Part shown: in pieces, positions 22,333 to 33,100 of the stretch
Numbering within the stretch: the first letter of the stretch is position 1
Layout of the letters: each line of letters begins with the position of its first letter
Source: Phoronis australis
Lineage: Eukaryota; Phoronida; Phoronidae
Assembly (NCBI GenBank): GCA_002633005.1
Contig: NMRA01000082.1
Coordinates: 1-62,000, forward strand
Reading direction: 5' to 3'
Length of the DNA: 62,000 bases
The notes under the pieces: model-generated
What the model saw: the letters and a program-made list of their open reading frames with translations, nothing else
What the model was told of the DNA's origin: nothing
The model's database searches: none
Position numbers and translations under genes: made by a program

Positions 22333-24160
22333 CTAGTACTTTTCAGGGCCCAATCCTGCGGCGACTTGATCAACAACGTAAACGGCAGACAACTCAGGTG
22401 ATGATACAGCTGTGGTAGTGACTAAAATCTCAGATTGTCTTGAAATGTGGACGAACTGAGTCTCGTTCTGGAGGGATGATGAATGAGCACCAACATCCAA
22501 GTGCTCACTTAGCTCAGCATCTGTAGGAAAAGATTTCGAGCACCCATAGTGTGTGCATGTGAACTTCGTATGACGTTCACGGGATACCAGCCCCGACTCC
22601 ACCCTTGGAGTTATAAAACACTCGAGTGTTGCAAGGTCAAGACTTTTCAGAGGCAACAGTTTACATGACTTGTTGATGACAAGTTTTCCCTCCCCTACTC
22701 TATGGGCCTTCCATGCTCGAATGCCATCTGCGGAATACTCAAAGTTTGTCAGCAAACTTATCCCTGGTACACTGTGCTTGGGAAGGACCTTTGGGGCATT
22801 CACACTACAGGACGACACCTAACAGCCTTTGACATCTCCTCTAGACTCTAGCGCATGTTTCAGGTCGACTGAATTTTGAACGTTGTTGCCTTCATTGACG
22901 AAGTACTTGGCATGGACCTTCAAGGGTGCGATTTTCCTGTCACACATGTCTTTTCCCTTCCGACTTTCACTGAAGTCGTAACGCAGAATGGAGATGCCGG
23001 TGTTACCAGATATGTAGAACAAATGAATCAGAAGGGCGGCTGAATGGTAACAATTGGCATTGTCGGAGCGTAGGAAAGCTTCCGTTATTTGTGGATCCCT
23101 AGCTTTCACCTGCCTTAGCACATCTAGCGTTAAACAGCAAACAGTGAAAAAGTCTTGCTTGCAGGCATCAAGAGTATGGATGTAAGTATGTACCTGAAAT
23201 ACAATAATTATGTAACTCAAATAGGTCAGCTAGTTTAAAGAACTACCTTATTAAATCTTATTACCACCTAAACCGCAATCACACCACTCAACTTCAAACA
23301 TTTCGTCTCAACACGGTTATTATATCAGTAGCTCCTTCAAAATATTTCTAGGAAGGGGGAAATTTATACCCTTCACAAAGATATGAAAATCATCCATAAG
23401 TACAAAATGGCTTCAGTTAAAATGAAGGCTTGTGTGCAAAATCTACTAAGAGAAAAATAATGCATCACTGTCAAGCTTTTGTAGGGAAATGGCAAGAAAA
23501 AGACTAGACACACTCCCTGTATCTCGTACTGTTACAGTAAATCAATATACTAAAAAGAGGTAAAGGCAACAACATTGTTCATCATTGGCTTTCTGTTTAA
23601 TGTTGATCACATCTGAGAATTACTTTGTAACACCTTGAATACTAATTGAGGATTTATTTTTACCTGATGACTTTCACCTTTCTTCGTGATACAAGCCGCC
23701 ACGTGCCATGACATCCTTTTTATCAAACCAGTCGGACTGTGCTTCACGGAAACTGATGGGTATGAACTTCATTGCAAAATCCATTACAACCAAAACTTGG
23801 TGTGGGGTGAAAGATGACATCAGATCCTGTTTTGCTTGTTCCTGGTTTATCCCTCTGACAATATTCTGTGTGTTCGTGATAACAGCACGTCAGTTTTTGT
23901 CTAAAACCAAGTCCAAACTCATGTCGATGTGTAAAATATATAACGGCACATTTCCATTGGTTTGTCAGTCCAACCTCCTATCTCCAGCTCTGGCAAGAAT
24001 CAGCTGTAATTCCGATATAGTTTCAAACTTCTGTGGTACTTTGCACGACCTCAGATGACTTCTGACGTCTTTAACAAACCTAATGAAGGCCAGATTTCCT
24101 CCGCGATCACACGTATGTAACGAAAATTGACCAAATGTACAAGAAGGAAATTCCTCCATA
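22333..24160 (-). pseudogene. Broken zinc-finger/DDE-like transposon-type gene
   Basis: Two exon-like blocks lie on the minus strand: about 24160-23664 and 23193-22333, separated by a 470-bp intron with donor GTAAAA and acceptor ATTTCAG. Block 1 contains VLVVMDFAMKFIPISFREAQ and SDWFDK. Block 2 contains LRSDNANCYHSAALL, YDFSESRKGKDMCDRKIAPLK, NVQNSVDLKHALESRGDVKGC, and a C2H2 finger FTCTHYGCSKSF...H...H. I recognise this series of blocks from uncharacterised invertebrate proteins. The spaced acidic residues (MD.AMKF, SDN, SE..GKD) suggest an RNase H-fold transposase, but that is inference. At least four in-frame stops (three in block 1, one at the KGC end) make it a pseudogene. Confidence 0.6.
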
Positions 24161-24751
24161 TTCTTTGCAGTGACAGGAAGTGCATGTAATCTCGAACCCT
24201 AAAGTGTTATTGGTAAAGTTAAACAAAGCATATGGAGTGTTTTTGAAAATTGAGGTCTCAAAAGTGAAATCTAAATTTTTGTGATATTGCATTGTTGATA
24301 TTAGATCATATATTTTAGTTGATATCTCTAAACTAAAAGAGTAGCCTCAACTCTCCTGTCAGTCAGAGTAAGATCACATCACAAAAATGCCCAAATTCGA
24401 GGGCCACGTTTAAACCTAAGTATATAAGAGACAAGTTTTTTTAAAAGCAATTATCAACGTTCAATCTTAGAAGTGTCTACAAAGAGAATTTCAACTTCAA
24501 ATATATTCCGATATAGCAGGCAGGTTAAGCAACATCTTGCCACTTGTGACTGGCCTGAAAAGTGGTCTTGGAGTTTTCTCCGCTGCTGGAAATTTAATTG
24601 TACCTATGAGTTGCAAATTTCATTTTCTAACTAACCTTGCATGAGTCTTTATGACCATCAATGTCAAACTTTGTCACCAGTTTTCCAAGTCTGATTTTTT
24701 GCCGTTCAAAAAATGCAGTTTTACTGACATGAAAAAATGCAAAATATGACT

Positions 24752-25230
24752 TTATTCAAATAGGTCATATCTCGGTAACCAAAGGTCATTGAGTGCAAAT
24801 ATTGCAGCAGTGTACTTTGGGCCAGCATCCCAACACATGCACAAAGTATTAGTTCTGTATGAATTTTTGAGTATATAGTAATTTTTCATTTCCATATGGT
24901 TTTTATATGGAATCATTCTTAAATTGTAGAAACAGCAGTAAAGAACGCAGCACAAGGTCCAACTACCCTTATTGCAGACGATACAGGCTTGTTGGTTCTT
25001 TTGTGTAACCACGCAACTTCACAACGAATTCCAATGTTCATGAAAGTTGACAAGAGACACCAAAGCAATGGGAGAGTCTGAGACATCAAGAAACTACAGT
25101 TGGCTCTTGGTGCCGAAACTTGCACAGTTTTGCCATTTGCGCATGCAACACAACATTAATGGCTGTTTGGTATTAGCAAAGGCTCTCCCATTCAAGATAC
25201 TGTGTGATCGACAATACTGCAAAAAACTCT
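24752..25230 (-). pseudogene. Possible upstream remnant of the zinc-finger gene
   Basis: A minus-strand frame with two stops reads ILNGRAFANTKQPLMLCCMR, then QQACIVCNKGSWTLCCVLYC and TLCMCWDAGPKYTAA. The cysteine-rich, low-stop reading and position upstream of the 22333-24160 pseudogene suggest an earlier exon of the same gene. I recognise no family, so this is a weak call. Confidence 0.25.
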
Positions 25231-26583
25231 AGTAAGGGTATTCACTAGACCCATGCAGCTGAAGCAAGACATATTTTGAAGCTTGTAAGAGTTATGTCTG
25301 TGCTTTATGGCGGCACAGGCTCTGGGAATTCGGATGAATTGCGGTACAGGCGATTTGTGGACGAGGTGTCAGACTAGCCCCAGTCCAAATACAGTCATTA
25401 TCACTAACTTTCTTCGGTAGCTAAATTCCATGCTGCCAGGACATATTATCAAAAGCAAAAATGATCAAGTTTCCGTGTTTGTGGCCTAGACTCGCTGGCA
25501 GGTGGAAAATTCATTCCCACGACGACGGATACCATTTATGCAATAAAATCATCTGTTGCATTTTTCCGGGTCATCCATAGAATGACTGTACTAAAAGCAA
25601 TTACCTGGTTCAAGAAAAATAGAATGGAGGCAAATCTATACAAATTTCATTCTACATTTATTCATGACCCAAAACATGTATCCAGGGTTGTTGTACTGGT
25701 TGAACTCAAACAAAATCACCAGTGATCTGGACTTTAGATTACTTTGTGTCGTACTCGATGAGGACCTGAGTGTTGACAACAATGTTAAAGTTTTATGTCC
25801 AATAGCAGGAGCTGATCTCAACGTTTTACAGCGTCTGGCTAGGACTCTAGACTTTAGCTGCCAGATATGATTTTTCGATGCTTTACATAACGCCTTTTGG
25901 TCGTGATAGACTGGCCTGAAAAATCCTCCCCTCATTTTTGGGTCAGTCAAATTTCCTGAGTAAACCGCATGCCTTTATTTTGCCGGTAACGTGCGATTTC
26001 ACGCAAATATACATTAGCTGATGGCATTAAGATAAGAGTTACCTAACGAAACAACGCGTCTGTTTTCACTTTTTCACTATTCTGGTGGATTTAAACCAAT
26101 AGGAGATTCGAAAGCTTCATCAAAGTTTGACCTCGTTAGGTGCTCTCTGCGCAAATTTCGGTGGAGTTTTAGTTGAGTTCGCTTCGTTTAGATCAGCCGA
26201 GTTTGAAGTAACTGTTAGTACATGTTTCAAAGCGCTTTCCTTTATTTTGAATTTTATATCTTCCATTAGGAATTTAATTTACACTGATAATTTCAAAGTA
26301 GTTACTTAGAAATTAGCATGGACTATCAGTAAACCAGATTTAAAATTCATGAGAAAGTAACAAATTTTACGAATTTATGAACCCGCAACGGTCTAATTTG
26401 CTCAGTGCCACAGTAATCCGTTCTCGTGGGTGAGCTGTATAGTTTCGTTCTTTTTGCCGTTTCGAATTGGGTGACCGTGCTCAAGCACTTCCATTTTTGT
26501 CACTGAAGTCATGACTCAAGTTGTTAAACCAGTATTGTCCGTAGCGACACAAATGGAAAGGGCACATGACAACAAAAACTCAC
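25231..26583. other. No recognised gene
   Basis: ORFs of 60-104 residues on both strands around 25636-25950 lack domain patterns. Intron of the FN3 gene by position. Confidence 0.45.
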
Positions 26584-26841
26584 TAGTTTTAGCTGTCATC
26601 GGTCTTGAAACCGCGTCAACCCATCCTGCCTTGATTGTTCTTACTGTGACGACGTACTCAGTGCCAGGAGTCAAGCCGGTGCAAAGTGTGTTGGTATCAG
26701 CCTTGTCAGCAATGAAATGATGGGTGCCGCATGAAACTTTGTATTTGTCTTTAGGTCCAACTGCGGCAGTCCAGGTAACGTCAATTGTCGTTTTAGTTCC
26801 AACCACTTTGGTAATTGTAGCTGCAGCTAGCTGTGTGCCGT
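26584..26841 (-). CDS. FN3 exon of a multi-FN3 gene (most 5' seen)
   Basis: A 258-bp exon (86 codons), phase 1-1, acceptor ATCTCAG before 26841 and donor GTGAGT after 26584. It encodes LAAATITKVVGTKTTIDVTW, KYKVSCGTHHFIADK, LCTGLTPGTEYVVTVRTIK and GWVDAVSRPMTAKTS. Both family cysteines are present. It is closest to the 14419 and 17421 exons, and its downstream intron start (GTGAGTTTTTGTTGTCAT) nearly matches that of 14419. Exons further 5' are not visible to 27.2 kb and may lie outside the window or beyond the transposon cluster. Confidence 0.85.
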
Positions 26842-28000
26842 CTGAGATGCATACAAAAGCGTAAAACCTAGAGCGTTGATACGCACTCACCGTGTACGTC
26901 ACGTACAACACAGATTTTAAGCTAAGGGATGCCTACTTTTAAAAACTCCCATGACTTAACAATACTGTTAAACTTAAAGGAGAGTGCTACTCAAGAAAAA
27001 AAAAACAAGTTTGTATCAATTTAGATTGAGTAGTTCCACTCGATAACAGCAAGTTCAGTTCTTTCACCTGACACCGGACCAATGATGTCACAGGTTCGGG
27101 CGTAGCCTGTTCAGCAGCTCACAACACGCTTAATGGTGTCAGCTTATAGCTTAAAGTCATCGTTTTACACCAAAAAATCATCAAAATTCGATGTAAAATC
27201 CTTACAAATACATCGAGTTCTTGAACAAACGTGTTGTTTTACTTCGCTGTTACTGATTTATAGGTATATTTAGTTGAACGTACCGTAGCCTACAAATTAT
27301 GAAAGGGCAATTTACTACGGTTGATTGCGTGAGTTTGGGGTCTGTTTGGTGATAAATTCGAATTATTTTCCCGTAGAATACAGGCAGGATAACATAACTG
27401 TGTGTTGTAGTTTTAGACTTGAGATTTTTTTAAGATCTAAACACACAAAACGCTTGTTATCTGGAATCCTAATCCGATTAGGCCCGCCACCCGCGTACTG
27501 AAGACATAACGAACATAAGCCAGCCAAATTTAGAAACTAAACTTCCATTCACGAAAAGACTATACTAGTGAGCGTGATTATTTTGGTGAGATAGCCGCGA
27601 AACTGTAAATCTACTAACACGTCGGGGGCCGTGAAGTCACCGAGGTTCCCCATTCACAGAACCGTCGGGGCAAAAGTTGTACAATAACAATGATTCGAAT
27701 AATGTATATCTATATCGAAATAAAAATTCCCCATAGCGTATTGTTATTGTTTCACAACAGTTTTCTGTCACCACACACTGGATTAACATGCGTTCACACG
27801 GCCGCGGTGCCCGGTCAATTAGCTTTATTGCATCTAACACCGGTAACACAGTAATTTGCTCACTGCTGGCTGCTCAAAACATTTGAAAAGGAATTACAAA
27901 TTGTATCTATTGTGACAGTCTTTGACAGGTTGTTTCAGTTTGATATAAGAACTGGTTAGGGTGAGAATAATTCATTTTGAACCAGAACACACAATAATAA

Positions 28001-28423
28001 ATGTCAGCATGGCAACATGGCGACTTACACGAGTACTCAACCAACGAAGATGTCACAGGTGGATCGTTAGGTTTCACAGGCCATCAGTCCGAACCGGAAC
28101 ATACTGATCAAAAATACTACAGTAAGCGCTGTGAACGTGCACAGGCAACGCAACGTTTGAATGACTTGTGTTGGTGTCTGTGCGATAACTACACGATAAT
28201 GGAAACGACCGACGCTTGCGTTTGCTGCAACGAAATTCTCCAAGTGAAACGCCTTCTTGTCAACAAAATGCTGGCCACAGATACGGAGATGTTTCACGGC
28301 CTCATACTTGATATTGACGGCGTACTTTTCATTCTTCACTGCCGCGAGCCTCTTCCAAACATTTCGGACTCTCGAGGAAATCGAAAAAAAAACAACATAC
28401 CCGGTTTCCTCGCAGATTCATAG
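28001..28423 (+). CDS. P2X7-tail-like cysteine-rich protein, N-terminal part
   Basis: 140 codons. After an N-terminal stretch shared with the copies at 51.7 and 54.5 kb (SLGFTGHQSEPEHTDQKY), it has WCLCDNYTIMETTDACVCC. This is the same cysteine block as in the 2141 ORF, with one cysteine replaced by Tyr. From about residue 85 on, the reading is antisense to the THAP remnant on the other strand, so only the first 80-85 residues look genuine. The second half of the P2X7-tail-like domain, visible at 51.5 kb, is deleted. No membrane segment. Function unknown. Confidence 0.5.
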   Translation: MSAWQHGDLHEYSTNEDVTGGSLGFTGHQSEPEHTDQKYYSKRCERAQATQRLNDLCWCLCDNYTIMETTDACVCCNEILQVKRLLVNKMLATDTEMFHGLILDIDGVLFILHCREPLPNISDSRGNRKKNNIPGFLADS

Positions 28424-28455
28424 TTCACACAAGCGGGAACGATACACCACACCAT
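28067..28455 (-). pseudogene. THAP domain remnant, opposing the P2X7-tail-like ORF
   Basis: From ATG at 28455 the minus strand reads MVWCIVPACVNYESARKPG, then FFFRFPRESEMF. After a frameshift it continues with VNIKYEAVKHLRICGQHFV. Together these give the C2CH zinc ligands (Cys pair, then ICGQH) and the (H)RFP motif of a THAP domain. Homology is lost near 28240, where the element is internally deleted. Confidence 0.7.
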
Positions 28456-28590
28456 AGCGGGACTCAGTCAGCAGAAGGACCACTGACGCCGCAGCGATGT
28501 TAACTCACCTTCCTCACAGGTTAACGCGACACCTCTCGACGTGTTAACAACGACTGTATAAGAGGTGATGTGGATATAGACCGATTAAGA

Positions 28591-29294
28591 CTGTATAAAA
28601 GACTAATTAAATCGGATGGCATTCTCCTTTAATGGATGAGAGATTCAGATTATCAGTGTAGTCTGAGAAACAGAAGCGAAATTTGATTAGGCCAAAACGT
28701 ACATTGGGTCCTAGTGTTCACTTTGACTCATTTTGAGATCTCTGCTAATGCCATTGCAACTAGCATCGATTTTAGCCAAGATCCTGTGTTCTTTTGAAAA
28801 GTTGGTGGAAGGCACGTAAGCAAGGGCAAGCGGTGCTTGAAGCGCTATGAATTTTCAAGAGATGGGTAAAAAATTCCACGTTTTCAAATAAGAGAAAACT
28901 AAAAATACTGCACTACCACCAGGCCTCGGTCTTCCAAAAAGATTGATGCGATCTATAGTTTTGGTTGGATAAGCCTGCTTGAGTATGCGATTAAGGTGGT
29001 ACCAGACTTTGGAATGCCAACATGTTCTTTTGGAGACGGTAATATTGCGCACTGCCAGACTGAAGTATGCGATTGCTTTGCAAGCGCCCCTTCACCAATA
29101 CACAAATGTATCCGGAAGTCCATCTCACAGTGTACGTTCATGCCTTTGTGATCGCTGTAGATTATGTACTAGATTTTACGATTCATTGGAAACTCGGCAC
29201 TGTGTACCTCGTAAATAAATTTGTTCAATTTCGTTCTTAGGGGTCAGTTTTGAGTTTTAACCTGGAGTTCCAGTTGGTCGGCGATGGTGACTAG
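28591..29294. other. No recognised gene
   Basis: Short overlapping ORFs on both strands at 28855-29218, one cysteine-containing (CLCDRCRLC near 29140), but no domain assignment. Confidence 0.4.
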
Positions 29295-29650
29295 ATGTGT
29301 GCGATGAATTATCTGAACACTGAGGCTGGACTTTCTTATGTTTTGTTCATACACTTTCAAGGCACTGAGTGTTATTTGTTAATGTGGCGAGCCTTTGCTA
29401 CGGTGTGGACAGCAGCGTCTAATGTATGGAACTTGACTGTATTATTTTGGTGCACTGGTGGAGACTGTGGAACGTGTGAGGACGCCTTGGTGATGAACAC
29501 TGAAGATGCCGCAAGTTTCAAGTTTTGGACTGTTGGTGCTGACGCTCGACCCTGTTTTCGTCCCAAGTTTCGTATAACTTGTCAACATGTTTGTAGATAT
29601 GTAAATATATGTTTATTTTGATCAGGATCACTAAAAAGTGGTTATTTTCG
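29295..29650 (+). repeat. Dispersed repeat A (partner at 61640)
   Basis: A 108-codon ORF (29295-29621) of unknown type overlaps the repeat. 29545-29650 matches 61645-61755 (CGTCCCAAGTTTCGT.TAACTTGTCAACATG). At 61.7 kb this is followed by the sequence related to 34346-34625, so A and B are parts of one element family. Confidence 0.65.
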
Positions 29651-29667
29651 TTCATATTACTGTAACA

Positions 29668-29745
29668 GTTCAGTGGACCAGAGTGTCTGCACGGCTAGCA
29701 GAATGACCTGCGTTCGAGTCCCGGCTGGGGCAAAAATCTTTTAAG
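29668..29745 (+). repeat. SINE-like tRNA-derived head
   Basis: TGGACCAGAGTG (A-box-like) and GTTCGAGTCCC (B box) are spaced as in a tRNA. Acceptor-stem pairing is not convincing, so this is a tRNA-derived SINE promoter rather than a tRNA gene. Confidence 0.55.
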
Positions 29746-30149
29746 ACTTATATTCATCAGGTCAAGTGATGTGACCAGAGGTGGCGTGCTGATCAGACTT
29801 AAAAAAAAGTTTGCAGTATGTATCCCCATGCCTTTTTATACAAGACATTGGAACACAAAATCAAAAGAAATGTCTTACCAATTTCTTTGGGCAGCGTGCT
29901 CAAACTCGCTGTAATCCAGAATACGAAATGGAAACCTGTTTGGAAGAAACATCATTACCTATAATCGCTACAAACTATTAGGAATACGACAATGCTCTTG
30001 GTTCTGAGTACTATCAATGCTTACATGGTCTTAATTTATATACAGGACACGATGTGGTTCGCAAGCGCTATTTCAACGGTAATAGAATAGAACAGCAACT
30101 GACTTTCTGAAACCTCTCTGAGGTAGTGGCGTGTCACATCTTGGTCAAT

Positions 30150-30378
30150 TTACAACGACCTCTTGTGTATTTACATGGTCACGACGTTTCGGTCAGTCTA
30201 TTCTCCGGTCATCGTCAGACGTTCCTGCGTTTTTAAAAGAACGAGAACGTATGCGTTGTACGCTCATCATGGTGCGACTTTTGTGATCATATGCTGTTCG
30301 AGGAAGGATTTGAACCCACGACTTCAGAAACTACACACATATTTTAGTCCAGCATATTAAGGCTATACCACGGAGTCA
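30150..30378 (-). repeat. tRNA-derived SINE, minus strand
   Basis: On the minus strand CCGTGGTATAGCC (A-box-like) and GTGGGTTCAAATCCTTCC (B box) head a body. The body contains TCTGACGATGACCGG ... ACCGAAACGTCGTGACC (about 30175-30230), similar to the repeated motif at 43851. Confidence 0.55.
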
Positions 30379-30436
30379 TCCATTTACTTAGAGGGAATTT
30401 TTTTATACTTAAATCTTTCTAAGTAGACTGAAACAA

Positions 30437-30631
30437 GTGTCACGTGGTTGTGATGTACATAAATATATCTTGTTGAAGTCTTTTGTACTTCCACATCTAA
30501 TTTTCTGTGATATAATCTACCAATCACCAAACGCAGGCACACTTCTTCAATTAGAAAGACTACGATATGGCAGATTTAGCCTTAACAGTTTTAGTGGCAA
30601 AATCGCGGAAATCGTGTCCAACGTGGCTTAA
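30437..30631 (+). pseudogene. LINE reverse transcriptase fragment
   Basis: YILLKSFVLPHLIFCDIIYQ followed by LLQLERLRYGRFSL resembles the non-LTR RT thumb segment (KSFVLPHL.YC ... LERLQ). No catalytic residues are included. Short and isolated. Confidence 0.5.
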
Positions 30632-30869
30632 TCGGGAGATCATAGTGGTGAAACTGTTACACCGGGTGTTCAAAGTACGACTTCTAAGATCTGTGGGAAA
30701 TTGCTGTGTAACCATGATAAATCAAAAAATGCAACAACAGTACTTCAGCCAATTGGATTCTTAAATTGAGATCTTAAAATAATTTGCTTCCAGCAGAGTA
30801 AACCAAGGTCTTGGCGCGGAACACAAAATTATGCTGTATTTGGATCATGCACGAAGCGACAGCTCACCT

Positions 30870-30923
30870 ATGTTGCGATGTGACAATTGCCGCCAGTGGT
30901 ACCATTTGTGGTGTTTTAGATAA
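30870..30923 (+). pseudogene. PHD-finger-like fragment
   Basis: MLRCDNCRQWYHLWCFR then stop. C-x2-C-x2-WYH-x2-C is the second half of a PHD zinc finger, and it resembles the ORF at 36482. Too short to be a gene by itself. Confidence 0.4.
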
Positions 30924-31844
30924 ACATAAGAAGAGGCATTGATCCCAACTTGTTCGATTGTATAGCCCAACAACAAGTTGGGGAGTTTACTCCCGTAGCC
31001 AATTAACTCCATTCTGGCGTTGATGGTTGGAGGGCCTGCCTCTTTCGTTTGATAACTGCTCTAATCTCCCATCAGATCGTATCTAGCCTGACTGGGGTGG
31101 GCTGATAAAAATGAAAGTTAAGTTAAGCCAGATATTATCGCACGTTCAGCACCCCTCACGTCTGGAAAAGGTACTGAACGACAGGACGCTGTAAAAAGCT
31201 TGCCGAGTTTCTGTTGCTCGCTGTGTGATGGTTCATGGCTATTTGTTAATTAATGGTTGGGTTAGAATTGCCATTTTGGCTTATTCCTTGTACATGTAGA
31301 TAAAAGTCCAGCGTTATTCATAGAAAGCATCTTGTTTAGAAGTGAAATTCGTATTGAATTTCATACAAATTAGATTCCTTGTTATACATGTATTTTCACA
31401 ACCTTAGCTCTCTATTTACTCTTCCTCGCGCCTCCTCGACTTCAAGAGTTTGAGAAGAGCAAAGTATTTTAGTTATATACTTGCGAATCTCACCCTGTTT
31501 TATAACTGTCTGATGTGGAGTAACACTTAAGTTCTTATGCACATCAACAAAAAAGTATAAGTTCAGCACTATTTCTAACTTTCCAATCCCATTCCTGGAA
31601 AGCGCAGTCTGTAACTCTGAGTAAATATTTTTTTTTTAATACACCAATGTTGCCAACATTTTGTTGTGCCCAAACAAAGCCAAAATCATATCTCTGTAGT
31701 AAATGTTTGATACAGGTGGCTCAGAGTTTCTTACCACTGTCATACAATGACTTCAACATATTATAGAATTCTCTGGGATATCTGTACTCTGGCATTTCTT
31801 GTAATCGTAACCATTATTTTACACATGCTGTAAAGTACTTAACA
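30924..31844. other. No recognised gene
   Basis: The minus strand may be decayed LINE sequence downstream of the endonuclease fragment at 31845, but no further motif is readable. Confidence 0.4.
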
Positions 31845-31995
31845 TACAAACGATAACATCAGAATAGTTAGTATATGACTTAATGACAGGTTTTTCATAA
31901 TAATTATCTGACAGAAGAGCAACACCTCCTGAATATCTACCGAGGACAGAGTTCCTAGCTCTACAATTTTCATAGACTAGAAAATTTCCAAAGTA
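31845..31995 (-). pseudogene. LINE endonuclease fragment
   Basis: The minus strand reads FLVYENCRARNSVLGRYSGG, then VALLSDNYYEKPVI. GR.SGGVALL is the characteristic strand of the AP-type endonuclease of non-LTR retrotransposons. It lies downstream of the ORF1 remnant in the same orientation, as expected for ORF1-ORF2 order. Confidence 0.65.
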
Positions 31996-32152
31996 CCTGT
32001 GTACTTCATTGCTGTTTTAGACCATTTTTCCCTTATTCAAACAATTCATGAATGTCTGGTCTCTATTCAAAACCTTTGTTTCCAAACCTAGTGCATTTCA
32101 CGCCGCGACCCTCAAATCCCTGGCGTTGCATGATAGGCCATCGGCCTGTTTA

Positions 32153-32860
32153 CTATTTGTGTTGACTTGGGCTCCCATGCCAGCGGGGTTTTACTTTCAC
32201 TTGGTCTTCCAGTTCGTCATAAATGTACGAGTTTATCAAATCGAATGCTGGCAATGTCGAGTTGCTCTCTTTGAGAACTGCCACAACTTTTTGCGGGCTG
32301 TACGTGCGCGTTGCGAAAGATCTTCTGTTATGAACATATCTGATCCAGTGAGTTTCCTGCGATTTTTCATCTCCGATTTCACATTTGGAGCGACTTTGAC
32401 TATTATTGGTCGAGCTCTGCCATGTATTTTTTCCTAATTGATTTGTTCTCTCAATATTTATATCTAACCCCATATGTTCTTTGACTACATACTTGATGAT
32501 GGACTCACATTTTCCACAGTTTTGTTCTTCAAATTCAGTTACGTCGTGAATAATAATATTGCCACAACGTGAACTATTTTCAAGATCATCGACTTCATTT
32601 CGAATCTTGCCACTTTGTTATGTAAGATGACGTTTTTTTCTTGGGTCTTCCAGTTCATTACGTAACTGATTTACCTTAACTTCCATTTTATCACACCAAC
32701 CTTTCAGGGAATTCAACAGTTCTCTGTTCATGAGATATTGTTGGGATTGTACAAAGTCGGCGTTGGCTTTTGATTGATGGTTTGCACTGACAGGTGTTTT
32801 GGGTTTTGCTATTCAATAGTCGTTTTTTGTGTTTTGGGCTATCTTAAAATAACGCAGAAT
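32153..32860 (-). pseudogene. LINE ORF1 remnant (coiled coil plus RRM-like)
   Basis: The minus strand encodes a coiled-coil-like stretch (NRELLNSLKGWCDKMEVKV, NQLRNELED), one stop, then KIRNEVDDLENSSRCGNIII and EHMGLDINIERTNQLGKN. The order 'LE..SR..NIII(H)' then 'I.IERT.(R/Q)LGK' is the ORF1 RNA-binding protein pattern of L1-type and related LINEs. The segment 32153-32473 is open; the upstream part is broken by a stop at about 32620. Confidence 0.65.
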
Positions 32861-33100
32861 ACTGATTTTGAATTAATGTTTGATTTAAGATCAGCTTTAC
32901 AACAGTGGATTCTCTGCGCTACATCGAGGTGAGCAAGGCCACCTTGATCTGGGAGGTTGGTTTTTCAATCAGCCGTCGACTCTTGTGCTAGCTGAAGTGG
33001 CTGTTCACGGAGTTGGTTCTCCTGTTTGTTTAGGAACTTATCTGTGTAGAAGAGAGACGTGTGTTGTTTGCACACGTACCAACCATTCTAGATTCCAGTT

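Larger units (their letters stand above)
27172..28590 (+). mobile_element. Second THAP/P2X7-tail element, internally deleted
   Basis: Defined by homology to an inverted copy at 51135-53465. Blocks 27175-27300, 27330-27540, 27545-28120 and 28340-28590 all reappear there in reverse order and orientation; 54065-54560 matches 27640-28120 directly. The inner part holds a P2X7-tail-like ORF on + and a THAP domain on -, meeting near 28240. TTAA occurs at the shared right boundary (28585-28588). No terminal inverted repeat was found, so the superfamily is uncertain; it is not the same family as 1174-2874. Confidence 0.7.

Noticed and set aside
28001-28423. Full-length P2X receptor gene
   Set aside because: No transmembrane segments or extracellular ligand domain; only the cysteine-rich tail-like block.
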